DNA of 64,000 nt from Lethocerus indicus (Eukaryota; Arthropoda; Insecta; Hemiptera; Belostomatidae): positions 16,138,246 to 16,202,245 of the forward strand of contig JACDQD010000006.1 of assembly GCA_019843655.1 (NCBI GenBank), read 5' to 3'. The translations under genes and the position numbers were made by a program. The notes beneath the pieces were generated by a model, which made no database searches, was not told the origin of the DNA, and worked only from the letters and a program-made list of their open reading frames with translations. This document shows, in pieces, positions 40,401 to 52,425 of this stretch (its first letter is position 1; every line of letters starts with the position of its first letter).

Positions 40401-40692
40401 ATTGTCGTCCACGATTTATCTATCATCAGGTATATCATCAGAAACTGAGTCAAGACCATAGCAATCACCACCCATTTGAACATCGGGTCGTATCCAAATA
40501 GTTTCTTTATTTGGGGATATTTGGCTGGAAAAAAGCGGAAGAGTTTTAAGTACAATATCGCGGTTAGACTGTGCCGAGTAATTGACGGGCTCAATAAGTA
40601 CGTCACTCACCCAGTATTTCTTTTCTTCTCGAAGCGTGAGGCTCTTCGGTGTAGGTCCATTCGAAGTCCGTCCTGGATACGTGGGCCCCCAT
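37495..40692 (-). CDS. DEGS1: DEGS1 / ifc sphingolipid delta4-desaturase
   Basis: Exons 40692-40611, 40524-40348, 39419-39280, 38744-38531, 38419-38208 and 37635-37495 close to 321 residues; human DEGS1 is 323. The enzyme inserts the delta4 double bond that turns dihydroceramide into ceramide at the ER membrane. The N-terminus [20 protein letters not shown] has the Gly2 used for N-myristoylation in the family. All three di-iron histidine boxes are present: HELAHN, HLEHH and HNEHH (in [10 protein letters not shown]). Hydrophobic membrane segments follow [20 protein letters not shown] and [11 protein letters not shown]. The C-terminus ends in a basic [11 protein letters not shown]. Exon 1 is CpG-rich while the rest of the gene is CpG-poor. 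The third intron carries nothing notable, and intron 2 carries a SINE relic. Confidence 0.96.
39645..39722 (-). mobile_element. tRNA-derived SINE relic in DEGS1 intron 2
   Basis: Reverse complement reads gatgtagcacagacgcaaat (A-box-like), a spacer of tRNA-like length, then tttggttcaattccggagta, which holds a B-box (GGTTCAATTCC). Arrangement and spacing match a tRNA-derived SINE head. It is not an intact tRNA gene because the acceptor stem does not pair. Confidence 0.5.
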
Positions 40693-43475
40693 CTTCGCCG
40701 GATGCGGGTCGTTGTCTGTGGGCTAGTAAATTTCGGATTTCTGTTCACAAGCGGTAATTACACTTTCATAACTGAGAGTAAAATGTGAGGAAAGCGGCCG
40801 GCTAATCGTGATCGCGATAGCGAGATGGCCTTAGCGTTGAGAGGGACCGGCCGCTGGACTAGAACAACTGTTTATAAGTCCAACCCCGCCTACCGCCCGT
40901 GCTGCTCTCTGGCCACTCCTCGCCGCTCTGCCCACTTAGTTTAATTTATCCGAAAGGTTAATCCAAAATTGGCCAATAATGTCAGCTTTATTCTAAACTT
41001 AAACAGTATTTTCAGCTTTGATCAAATTCGTCATGCTAGAAATATGGATCTAAACGAAAATTTTATGCCCAGAAACGCCGGACTTTTTTTGGATCACGTT
41101 ACTCTCGGTTTCCAATTCAGGGACTTTCTTTAAAACCCCTGTCAATAAAACAGATGTAGGCTTTCAATGAACAACCTGAAATAAAAATTATGTTAAAAAA
41201 TATCTGCCCCGATAACTAATTATTTATAATGAGATCAGTCATTGGAAAAATGGATTATAAAAAAAATTTGGCTTTTGGTTTACCGCAGGAAGGAAACGGT
41301 AGAAACCTTGAACTCCATCTGAATGACCGATTACCGAAAGGTAGTTTATTCATTTTCGAGTGTGTAAATGACTTCCTTCCTTCAATTGATGTAAAAGGGC
41401 CGTATCCCCAGATTTTTTTTATATTTAAAAAATTAGGACATTAGGAGCTGTCAAAAATGGTTTGAACTGGTTTAATGCTGGTTTTTTCTCTATTCTCGCT
41501 TTACTATTCTAAGTTTCCTATTATCTAATATAAAATCGATTGAATTTATCCGATACAGTCCCTCCTCACTACATTTTGCCATCAGTTTCCTAATATTCTA
41601 TACCTTTGTGGTCTAAAGAACTTGAAATTAATGAAAATGAAAAATTATTGTCGTCTGCTGTAAAGAGGAAGAGCACAGTTTAAACAGTATAAAAAGAATG
41701 ACGGCCGAGCGCGACCTCACGTAGGTTGGTCACGTACGCAAAAATATTTTTTTCCTCTTTCCCTTTACCACTCTTGTCAACCGGACTATCTTATTATGTT
41801 TGCACGAGAAATGATATTAATCGTGTTTAATCGATGAGGCAACCAAGTACAAACCTGTCGTTTTATAATGATAAATTACAGTTGGCAAAGAAAAGAGGAT
41901 TCAAATAATATCAACTTTAAAATTTCGAAATTTTCCCGTTCCAGGACGCATAGTCGATTGCTGGCAATTAAAGTTGTAGCGCCATAGTTCGGTGAAAATG
42001 CTTACAGGAAGATTTATAGGCACCCAAAATGCGCAACTATCTCAGTATATTCGCTTCTGAATACTACTGAAGATGGCGGGAAACGAATATTGGCCTACCT
42101 TAGGGTCAAATAAGGTGGAGAAGTGACGGCGGGGATGACTTCAATTTCTATTTCCAGCATCTGACAACGCGGTCTGTAACAGGAAAATGTTTGAATTTTA
42201 ATGTTGATTCATCCCACAATTCTTGACGCTCATTATTTCAATAACATTTCTTTAAATATTTCATTCTATAAATTAAACTAAAAGATACGTAAATACGATG
42301 TCTCCCAAAAGTACTTCAGGCCATTCTTAGCTTCAGTACTTAGAAATTACCATTCAGAAATTGATTCCGTCAAATGTGCGTACGTGGGAAAATATTAAAA
42401 ACCTGAAGAACTGAATAAATATTTACTCGTTTGCGTTATCGCACACTACGATCAATTGCAGTATGTGAATGCGAGGGCCAGCGATTTATGAACAGGGAAT
42501 CTGATGTAGGGAAGGGTCCATTATTTCGATTGACAATACTTGTTCTGCGCGGCGGAAAATTATAACAAACGATTTGAATGCGCATTGATTAGAGATAGAA
42601 AGCGACGGAAAAGACTAGGAAATGAGTTGAGTTTTCCTGGCTGGCCGTGGAATTAAAAACATAGGACTGGCCATAGCTTTATGCCATATCTCGTTTCTCT
42701 TATCTCGGAGTGTTACACTGCTCGTTAATTCTCATTTAAAAAAAAAATATATGGGGTATCTTTCAATCCTTAGTTTAATGCTATGAAGGCTCGACATATC
42801 CATCATATACATACTGGGAATACAATATTCTTTTAGGAACCGTAACGATTTGTATATATGAGTCTATTACGACACCGTAATTGACATCAATAATGTTTCA
42901 TTACATTAGGCGTTTTATTCCTGTCCTATGAATTAGTCAGTTATTGATCAGAAGCTTTCAATTGCATTTGTCACAACAATATCACACGTATTGGATTACA
43001 CTCACTTGCCATTATAAATAAACCGTTTTATTTATTGAAGGGGTTTGTCGGGGAAACTGCTAGATTTTGGAATAGAATAGGCGTACGGAAACTGATTTTC
43101 TTTACGACTTCCTCCGAGCGTTATCTGTTGATCCGAATGAATGACTACAGATTGACACTTAACAATAATTAATTTAGAATTAATCAATTTAAAAGCGGTT
43201 CGGTGGCGGCGGCGCCTCAGAGGCGGGACGCCGCGTTTTATAACTAACTGAGGGCGTCCATCTATGCGACATTGATTTCTGACCGAATCAATGGCAATAT
43301 AAATGCGTCGGTTTAATCAGACCCGATACTAGCATGGCATAAACGAGCTTACATAATATTTCTTTCACCAGTATTCAACTGAACCACAAAAGTGAGTTAA
43401 AAAATAAGTATTTCCAAAGGCTATTAAATAAGCAGTTCACCTATTTTTTCAACATAATCTATTGCAAAAATTGTT
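40693..43475. other. CpG-rich intergenic DNA upstream of DEGS1
   Basis: The first few hundred bases (40693-40960) are GC-rich and include the DEGS1 promoter. The rest shows no recognisable gene. A YY1-like AAGATGGCGG lies at about 42070 with no obvious gene beside it. The open frame at 41229-41444 has no family resemblance. Confidence 0.5.
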
Positions 43476-43698
43476 TCAACAAAGTTGGTCCATCGCTATA
43501 ATAATCTTTTTATATATCAGCAGCAAAGAATTCCTTGTTTCGATGTCTGGCCCGTTTTGGATATATGTTCTAACTTCGTCTTCGTTAAACTCGATTCCAT
43601 ATTCCTTTTTTCGATCTTTAAAGGGAGCATCCCAAAAGAGATCGTATGTTATTCGTGTGTCGTGCATTCCATACCTCGCCCATGCAAAGAATTCATTA
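43476..43698 (-). other. Unrecognised candidate exon
   Basis: A 74-codon open frame ends at TGA 43476-43478 and follows an acceptor-like tacggtag. It encodes a soluble-looking, charged segment (NEFFAWARYGMHDTRITYDL then FWDAPFKDRKKEYGI). The residue balance looks more protein-like than chance frames around it, with aromatic and charged residues mixed. I do not recognise the family and no upstream exon was found. It may be a gene fragment, a transposon remnant or chance. Confidence 0.25.
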
Positions 43699-44177
43699 CT
43701 ACCGTAATAAAAAGCTAATAAAACGTTGGGACAAATGTATAGTTGTACCAGACATTAGATGGAACCTATTGAATTATAGGTTGAAGAATATTAAAAGGAC
43801 AATAAAGTTTATATTTACTCTTATAAACGTCAGGATTATGTTTTGAGAAGCTGCCAAAATAAAACTTTCTTTCTTATTCTTCTTCTCTTTTTATTAAGGC
43901 GACAACTCAAAGGACAATGCGCGGGTATTGTGGATGCGCGCCAAAAAACAAACGGGGGGCGCTAATACATGAAAAATCGTAGACGTTTCGGCCAGTCGAT
44001 TAAGACGAACTTCAGATGCACGCACCTCAAATCTGACTTATACTGATTCAGACTTCAATATTACGAGATAAAATTAAATAACTACGAAAGTCACATAAAA
44101 TTATGTCCTAGGGCTCGAAGCTGATCTGTCTAGACCACATCTATAGGCGTATATTTCGAGTTTAAGGCATTTTTTAA

Positions 44178-44244
44178 GGGGCCACAAGAGCTTATTTTCA
44201 GATTCAAGTGGGTGCTGACCACTAAAAAAAGTTAAGAACCGCTG
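44178..44244 (-). mobile_element. hAT-type transposon end
   Basis: Reverse complement begins cagcggttcttaactttttt and continues tagtggtcagcacccacttg, ending in tggcccc. This matches the well-known hAT terminal pattern (CAGTGGTTCTTAACCTTTTT followed by GG-rich sequence and ACCCACTT). The element end falls at 44244, followed by ttataagg, which could be one copy of an 8-bp target duplication. The opposite end was not found, so this is a solo relic. Confidence 0.6.
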
Positions 44245-44269
44245 TTATAAGGTCAGACCTATATTAAGA

Positions 44270-44326
44270 TAACTTTACATAACGTAATCTTTACATAAGT
44301 AACTGTACATACATAACTTTATATTA
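44270..44326. repeat. Degenerate 15-bp tandem repeat
   Basis: Three consecutive 15-bp units (taactttacataacg, taatctttacataag, taactgtacatacat) and a fourth decayed one start 25 bp from the hAT-type end. Each shares a taa-t-tacata core. Confidence 0.7.
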
Positions 44327-46059
44327 CTAGGTTAAGAAATTAAGAAAATTCTTTACATAACAGCATTGCGCCTCTATGAAGTGCATATGACGCACAAGGG
44401 TCGTGCGCAATCCTGGCTCGAATTAAAACTAGCTTCACATCGGAATAATAGGAAAGTTGACAACTTTTGGAATTTTCATTATTTTAAGCAGAAGCGTTGA
44501 AGCAATTGGCAACCCATACGTTAGAGCATGTATTTTGTCATAGTCTGCGCTCGATTTTATAATAACAGGTAATATAATAGAGGTCATCGCAATGTCGAAT
44601 ATGATAACGGATATTATTTATATTTTAACTTCCGGAAATTAGAATTTCGGAAGTTCCTTTCAGAAAACAGAATAGATTTCCTAAAATGTGAATAACAAAT
44701 TTGTTATTTAATCACGGCCATCAGTAGATAGAACGATAATTGTGAAAAGGCTACAAAAGACTAGAAAAAATGTACAAATGACTCAGATCTATACACTAGC
44801 TTTATTTCATTTGTTACACCAGGTTTAAACGTAGAAGCTTAAATTAAAAATGTACTTCAATAACATTTACTTCATCTAGGTTTTACTTGATATTTCATAA
44901 GCCCATTTAAGATGATGTAATTGAAAACAAATCAAACACACACTACTTTTATTTACAAAGTTAATAATAGATTTAAGATTAAACAGTGAAAATTAAAATT
45001 TATTCTAACCTAATAAAAAGATACAAACTTAAAAACATACAAACATCGAATCTGGTAATGTTATTTACAATTATCACAATTTTAGTCATGTTATAGGATG
45101 ACTGCAGGTGTTCTACGGTGTCGACTGTTATCGGTGGAAGCCAGAGATAGCGGGGGCTTACATTCAGTTCTAATTAGGAGTTATCGCCCATTTGGGGGTA
45201 AAGACCGCGATTATTCCGGGCCATATTCGTAACAGAAATTTCTTTTAAGCTCGTTTTGTGATTAGTATATTTTCAGGTGTATGTTTCATATTTGTATGAA
45301 TTTTCGAAATAATATTTGTTTTCCGTTTTCGAATCATCAACCCCCTTCTTCAAGTCCACCCTTTAGGCGCTCGCCTTGACCAGAGCCGAGACCTGTCACT
45401 TTATCTAGCTGGGTTTTGCAAGTTGCCCGATTTTTCAAGAGCGCTTCATATTGAATTCCTCCTGTGTCGGTTTCCCTGTCGGAACTGAGTTTAAAATACC
45501 GCCGCGACCTTAAAGTTGGGCACCGGACCCGAAGCTATTCCAAGTTCGGGCCGTCGCCCTGGTGCAGTTCGCGGGGAGAAAGCCTCCCCCTGAAGTTAGA
45601 TATAAGAGATTTCCAACTCTTAGCGAAGGCAAAAATCGTCTTATCGCCTAATGAAAATACGTCAGTCTTATACTTTTGTAGAAAGAATTTCCAGTAAACG
45701 ACAAATATGATAAACCGGCCTCTAAGTTTATATTTGGAAGGCCGTCCCAATGAATTGCCCGATTGGAAAAATTAATGCGCACGCATATCGCTCCACGGGC
45801 ATAACTAGAACCCACGCAGCCAACTATTTTTGCGTCAACCGGCCGAATGTTAATTTCACGGCCAAAAATTTATCAGCACGTAGCCGTACGCAATCCGCGA
45901 ATAATTTTAGGGTAAACCCGACGGACGTCCCTAAAATGGCACAGATTAGAGTTTTCAAATTTTGAGTCTGAAACCGAATCTACCGGGTATCCAGTTGAGC
46001 TTTCGAGCCGGGGAAAAGTGAGAAAAGTGTATTAACGACGTCGAATAGTGGTAGTTACA

Positions 46060-46833
46060 CTACCATTCTTTCTTCCCGCAGCGGAACAATCTCCTGACAC
46101 ACTTTCCCAACCTCTTGAAAAAACTCTTTGTCCCCTTGACGCTTGGAGTCGACGGCGATTGGGCCACGTTTGGAGGGCACGTTTCGGGGACGAGTTGGGA
46201 CTTTATGGAGGGGCACGTAATTTGTAGGTTTTCGGGCGGGGTTTGGGTCTTACTTTCTACTCTCTTCATATCGGGAGGCTGTGGAGCAGGTCGCTTCTTC
46301 CGCCTCCTGGGCCGACCAGTTGCCGTCAAATTCGTTTTCGGCACAGATGTGAGTTCGAGGCCGAAACTCAGTTTGCGTACCGGAGCCCGGACCAGGGCCA
46401 AGTTCGTCATTTCCCCGTCGGTTTTCTTCGCCCTGGTGGGACCGTATAAGATTCGAGAAATTTCCACGGAGACGACGATCCTGGCTATATTTGCCAACTG
46501 CCTAGCGCGAACCAGGCCCGACCCCTTGCTCCAAACTGATTTCTTCTCTATTACAATTCGGCCCTTTTCCGCTTCGACGGGTTCCTCATTTTCTTCCTCC
46601 TCCTGCTCCGCTATAGGCTCGAGAGGATTTAGGAACGACTCGACCCTGCGGATGATCATCTTACGCCTCGTCGCCCTATGGCTGGAAGGCCACAACTCTT
46701 CCACGGTCGTGCCCCTGAAGGCAGCCAACTCTTCCAAAACGTTGAAACGCCTGGGGACGATGCTCCGGTTCAGTTCCTTGAATTCGGGATCGAATTCCTC
46801 GCAGTCCGCCACCCAATCATCGACGTCCGCCAT
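46060..46833 (-). CDS. Unrecognised single-exon protein, 257 residues
   Basis: An intact unspliced frame runs from an ATG in good context (attgccATGGCG) to TAG at 46060-46062. The family is not recognised. Residues 1-20 (MADVDDWVADCEEFDPEFKE) are acidic. About 60-70 is basic (RRKMIIRR), 74-92 is a Glu-rich run, and about 170-195 is a Pro/Arg/Lys region with KKRPAPQPP, an SH3-ligand-like motif. The tail is a Cys/Arg amphipathic segment ending in Trp (FFKRLGKCVRRLFRCGKKEW). No signal peptide or membrane helix is evident, and the basic Cys tail could bind membrane or nucleic acid. Codon third positions are G/C-rich, unlike flanking DNA, which favours a real gene. The antisense frame at 46115-46906 is a by-product of this bias. 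It could be a young lineage-specific gene or a retrocopy. Confidence 0.6.
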   Translation of the reverse strand: MADVDDWVADCEEFDPEFKELNRSIVPRRFNVLEELAAFRGTTVEELWPSSHRATRRKMIIRRVESFLNPLEPIAEQEEEENEEPVEAEKGRIVIEKKSVWSKGSGLVRARQLANIARIVVSVEISRILYGPTRAKKTDGEMTNLALVRAPVRKLSFGLELTSVPKTNLTATGRPRRRKKRPAPQPPDMKRVESKTQTPPENLQITCPSIKSQLVPETCPPNVAQSPSTPSVKGTKSFFKRLGKCVRRLFRCGKKEW

Positions 46834-47998
46834 GGCAATCCCGGATTATCAGCAATGCGTACGCAGTGACAATTATCCGAAGGTCTGCCTGTTGGCTGCG
46901 CAATAGACTGCAAGCGCTGTACTTCGAAAAACAACCTTCGAGTTTTGTGTACTTGAATATGGAAATTCCGCCTTTCTGAAATTAAGTTTTTGGCCTCCGA
47001 TAAGGAAAAGTTTTTAGTATATCGTCGACTAAACTGCATTCCATTTTCAAGTCACTATTTATGTTTACACTAATTCAAAAGCGGGACTACAAATTGAAGA
47101 CAAGGATCAGAGTCATTAATTCGCATGAGAGCTCGGTTTTCCCTTATCCCGTACGCTATCGTTGTGAGCGTTATCGTTTTATCCGCGGGCAAGTAAATAT
47201 TAACCGATGCAATTCCTCATGGATTTAAGTAGATCAAAATGTACAAAGCATATTTTTCGCCAATAAACCAAGCCATCATACTGGATTTATCAATTTTCCT
47301 TACGTACTTTAGTCCTATGTTAGCCGTTCACCTACGGTGAGGCCCTGGGAAATGGTTCAATGGAATATTCCACCGCTCCTCCGAAATTGTTCTTTAAAAC
47401 TCTAATCAAATTATAAAACACAATTTGGAAAATAAGATAGCGACACTCGCGATAAAAGTCCGACTTCCACTTACATACGCATTTGGTATGTTTACACTAA
47501 GCTATCATGAGTTACCACTGAATGAAAGCTATGTCAGAAAGTACAGAAATAACTCCGGCACGATTTCAAAAAATAATTCTGTCGCTAGGATCCCGTCATA
47601 TGTTTTCAACTTGAAATTGTTATATTTAAAAACAAAATAATAACGATTTACTGACGATTATGAAGGCCTGTATTAACTCTCAGAATCCGATGGAATCAGT
47701 TATTAATTAATTTCCAAGCAATAACCTAGGGAAAATAAATAAGTTATTAAACAGCTAAAAACGTTATATTTTCTAGATAATCAACCCTAGGTTCCTTTTT
47801 TATTTTATTTTGTTTACTTAATTTTTCTATGGTGATTTATTATGAGAATAAATTTAGAACACAACAATCTTATGGAATAAAAGGGAAAATATGGTACCAG
47901 TTAATAAATTATATATTCTATATATTATATAAATATTATTAATTTTATTTTCAAAAAACATATTTTATAATATAAAAAATATACATATAATACACCTA
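46834..47998. other. Intergenic region between the orphan gene and UTP25
   Basis: No recognisable gene. CpG-rich up to about 47.6 kb and then AT-rich and CpG-poor approaching the UTP25 3' end. A minus-strand AATAAA (TTTATT at 47944-47949) lies about 50 bp beyond the UTP25 stop codon. Confidence 0.5.
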
Positions 47999-50900
47999 CT
48001 ATGTATCTGTCATGAACATATGTACAGATTTATCCGAAGCAAGCATTCTTGTAGCCCTTTCTGAACCTACAATAGCTGCCAGCTGAGGTGCATCATACTT
48101 GCTGTACAAAAGGGTTACAGTCATTTCAACTTGTTCCTGTGTTTGAAACGCTTGTCTTGCATCCTGAAAATTAAACACAAAATTTATAATCGAATATATT
48201 TTCAAGTCACTGATATATTACCTTTGAAATACCAAAAAGAAAAGGTAATACAGGATAAACTACCAGCATGAGGTTGCACATTTCAGCATAGAATGCTGGA
48301 AAAGTGGGTGGCTGATAAAATACAATGTGATTGATGCCACGCAGTCGAATTCTTCTGAAGAAATGAAATCTTTCACTGTACAGTAAGAAGTGGGCACTTG
48401 CATGGCAGAACATATCCCTCGCTCGAGCTACTTTTGATTCCTATAATATAATAACAATTTTATTCTCCAATGCCTATTAAATGCTTACCAGTAACCACTA
48501 ATATCCAGAAATTTGCCTTTCCAATTACTTTATATAATTTATGATTTTAACATTTAATTAATCATCAACAACATAGTGGATTATATCTAGGCTAATGTGA
48601 CTAGTAGAGGTTAACAAATGTGTGGATTATTCAACTGTTGATACCAAATTGAAAAATGCTATTCAAATTAAATACTAAGAAATCACTGGTATACAAAATT
48701 AATTATCTTAAGATTAATAACTATTACAACTTAGAAACATTTAGATAATACCTTAGAATATTCACAAATTTGGACAAAACTTAAGTCCTGTTTCTTGAAA
48801 TAGTTGCGTATTCGGACATAATCAAAATAGGATGGTACAAATATTACAGTCTGCTTCATTGTTGATTCTCTGTATTGTGGAAGTATTTTACTTGTAAATA
48901 AATTGAATCTAGCATCAATGGAATTGAGAACTGATGTGGAATTCACATAATGAAAAACCTGAAAAAGAAATTAAAATTTTTGTACAGCAATAATTTGCCA
49001 AAATTAATTAAACCCTAGCAAAAATATTTAAATGATGATTAACATAGAAATGAAAAATAACTATTCAATAATTGATTACTCAATATGGGTAACATTATTT
49101 TAATTTTTCTTATTACCTGAGGTAATTGGTGTACAACCTTACAAATTGTCCCAGTTATTATTGGATTCACAACAGTAATTTTACCACTGTAATTGAAGCA
49201 CTTTGTGTTGAATAGAGCTGTTACTTCTGGCACATGATGTGAACAAAATACAATGCTTTGCCTGTAGTATTTTGACCAACCATTCAATGCCCACATTCTA
49301 ACTCTTGCTAGATCAGTCCCATGAGACTCTTTTGGTTGTAAATGAAGATGATCCATGATATGCAAGACATGTTCCCAATTCTGCAAATATAATAAATACA
49401 TTGAAATCCAGTTTTTCTGAATTATAAAAAATGCTCAAATAACATCAAATATTAACTAATGCATAGTTTTAGATTTAAATGAAATATCAAAGTTTATAAT
49501 TACAAGAACTTATGATTTAAATTATAATTAATAAACAAATTTTTTGTTGCAAATGTTGAATGTTATATAGTTACTCCTTGATCAAAAACTTAATATTCCA
49601 GTATAACATAACCTTTATTTGAATTAGTTCACATCAAGTATAGTAACCAAAGGAAGCTATTATAGCTTATTAGGACCCTGAGAAAACAATATTAATTCCA
49701 ATTTCAGTTACCTGCATTGTGAAAACTTGAGCCTGGTCCATTATAAGGAGTTCAATTGAGGCAAGAAAATCGTAGTCCCTTTGCTTCTCACCTTCAGCCC
49801 CAATTATCATCCTAAGCCCAAGTGGAGATGCCAAGATAATATCACAGGAATAAAAGTCCGCATATAACTGCAAAAGGTATTGTAGCAAGCATAAGAAACA
49901 AAAATATATATTCATAATAAAAAATATGAAGAAATAAAAATAGTTTACATCATCTAGGTTTAGCAATCTATTGCTGATGAGCCACATGTACTTCATTTCT
50001 AATTGGTTAATTTGTTTAACATTTTATTTCTTTAATGTTTAATTTATTTTTACTGTAAAAAATAAACTTTCAAATCTACATATCAATAGTCAAGTACAAG
50101 TAGGAATTATAGCATAACTAAACCATTTCCTTTACAATGGTGGATATTCAATATACCTTCAAACATTTCTTAGTAATGGAAATGCCTATTCGAAAATTGT
50201 CATCTATATTTCCACTGAAAAGTAACTGGTAATCTGTAGGTTTAGGGTTCTTGCGAGGCATTATCATTTCTGCACCTGCATACTCTTCCATGAATCTCTT
50301 TTTGTTCATTACATTTGTCCCTTCACCAAGAAGAATTGAAATCATCATCTTGGCTACCCTAAATCAGTCATAAAGATAATTTGCAATAAAGAGTTTTATG
50401 TTGAATCTAAATTCCATGTTGTAAGGTATGGTACTGAATTAAATAATTACCTTAATGCTGAATCTTTGAATGGTAGAAGTATCAAGACCTTGGGCCTCAC
50501 AAGACCTTGATCCCGAAATTCTTCAGGTATCTCAGGTTTCTTTAATAGTTTCGCATTATGATGCAAAACTTTGAGTCTTGTTTTCAGTACATGATTTATG
50601 GCATGAACACAATAAACAAATCTAATTTCTTCACCATTTGTGAGATTTCTTTCTGGAAAGTAGATATCCTGTAGAGAAAAAAATTTGATTAATATAAAAG
50701 GGCAATGTCATTGTGAGCAAGTGATGGTTGATCACAAGCTGTTCAAGAAATTATGGTTCAATGAATTAATTAAAGCAAGGTATACTATAAGGAACTTATT
50801 AAGACTGTTTTTATACATAAACTAATAATAAAGTTGTTAAATTAATTAATACAATTAACTACAATTAACAAAGATTATCAATTATTCTTAAAATAATAAT

Positions 50901-52276
50901 ACCTAATTAATATTGTATTTATGTAAACAAATTACTTGAGGAATTTTGTGTAAGAATATTTTTAATAACATGTTCACAGCAATATTTAGATTACTCAGTC
51001 AGAATAAGTACTTTTTTTATAATATATAGAGATGTAGGTATTATCACAAGCATGATGTGAATACTGTATTTATATTGTTAATATTAATTTTCAATTCAAA
51101 TAAACTGTAGCAAATAAAATACATACTTAAAACAAGTTATGAATGCAATATAAGAAATAAAACACAGGTAATATTAAATTTACCCACCATCCTTACACTA
51201 TGATGTTCTGTGACTTCTGATCTGTTTAGTCTCAGAGCAAGAAAGTGAATAGGAAAAAACACTTAATCTTACGTAATACCTTTAAAATACCCTCTAAAAT
51301 ATTAAAGTAATTTGATGATACTTGCTTGATAGTTGCTTGCAATGGTTAATAGTTCTTTTTGGAGTTGTGTAAACCCTCCTGTGGTCAATTTCTCATTGGC
51401 CTTTTTAACATTTTCAATTATCTGAGATTTCATTGAAATCTTCTCCAGATCAAAGTCCTGGGCTGAATCTGGCACCTCAGCCATTGGCCGAACAGTAGCA
51501 TATTCTTCAGTGTTTAGAAGCATTTTTTTCACTTCTGTCTTACTTTCAACTTTAACCTGAGTGAAGTGTATGTTGCCCAAAGCAGGCCATGCAGTTTTCT
51601 GAAGAGTTTTTTCTTGGGGACTATTTGACAGTGACTCAAGTAATGATGTACTTAGCTCTCGGTTGTAATGTATCATGAAAGGATCATCCTGTAAAAGTAT
51701 ATCAAAACAACATTATTTAGAACAAAAATTTATTTTGAGGATAAAATGAAGAAAGTAAATTAGACAAAAATGATTAACTAATAAATACTCTAGAAAGAAT
51801 CTGCTATATCTTCTAATAGTTACTTGTTTGTTATTAACACTTTTGTTTTTATTTATACTATGATAACCAACTGACTCATGGCAACAAGTTGTCAGAGTTA
51901 CAAATATATAAATAATAATCAAATAAGATTGTTACCCAGGGGATATTAGACTGGAATAGGTCCATCAATGGAATAAAACAATACTGTGACTACCTACTGC
52001 ACCTACCTGTTGTATGTCCTCTGTCTCCAGTTCTTCATCTTCAGAATGGTTGGATTCTTCATCCTCCAAATTTTCAACATTCTCTTTCCCTAATTTCTCT
52101 TCGTTTTTCGGGTCCTCTTCTTCTGCCGTTTGTTCTAGTACTTTGGGTCGTTTCGGAGGTTTATCTCTTGCCTGAATTTTTAACTTCTTCGGTCCCTTGG
52201 CGCCGTCCCTCCTGTAGGAGATTTCACTCCTCGACAGAAGCAGGGACTTATTCCTCTTCAGATTTGGCTTATTCAT
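47999..52276 (-). CDS. UTP25: UTP25 (digestive organ expansion factor) small-subunit processome protein
   Basis: Exons 52276-52007, 51688-51326, 50668-50451, 50358-50157, 49867-49712, 49380-49117, 48958-48752, 48440-48222 and 48163-47999 close in phase to 687 residues; human UTP25 is about 756. The protein is a nucleolar, DEAD-helicase-like component of the U3 processome needed for 18S rRNA maturation. The N-terminus is Lys/Arg-rich then strongly acidic, as in the family. The conserved core contains [47 protein letters not shown] (degenerate DEAD box: DQAQ) and [20 protein letters not shown]. The C-terminus holds [20 protein letters not shown]. The family lacks canonical ATPase motifs, as here. 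Intron 2 must use a GC donor (CAA|GCAAGT) to keep frame. The gene shares a short divergent promoter with RPP38. Confidence 0.96.
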
Positions 52277-52425
52277 TAATATATTCTGATGTTATTAAAA
52301 TGCAATATAAAATTCAAAGTGAAAACAAGACGAGAGGTTCATAAACGTCACCGCACGTGTGTCTGGTGGAGGTTGCACGACGAAGTGTGCAGGTTATGTG
52401 TTTGTAGGAAGGAGTCGCGTGAAGG
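52277..52425. promoter_or_regulatory. 149-bp bidirectional promoter, UTP25 / RPP38
   Basis: The two start codons face apart with 149 bp between them, so both 5' UTRs and a shared promoter must fit here. The segment and adjacent first exons keep several CpGs (acgtcaccgcacgtgtg) in a CpG-poor neighbourhood. It contains CACGTG-like gcacgtgt, an E-box-type site. Promoter role is inferred from geometry. Confidence 0.7.

Noticed and set aside
46115..46906. 263-codon plus-strand open frame
   Set aside because: It lies antisense to the 257-codon minus-strand ORF and arises from that gene's G/C third-position bias; its residue order looks random.
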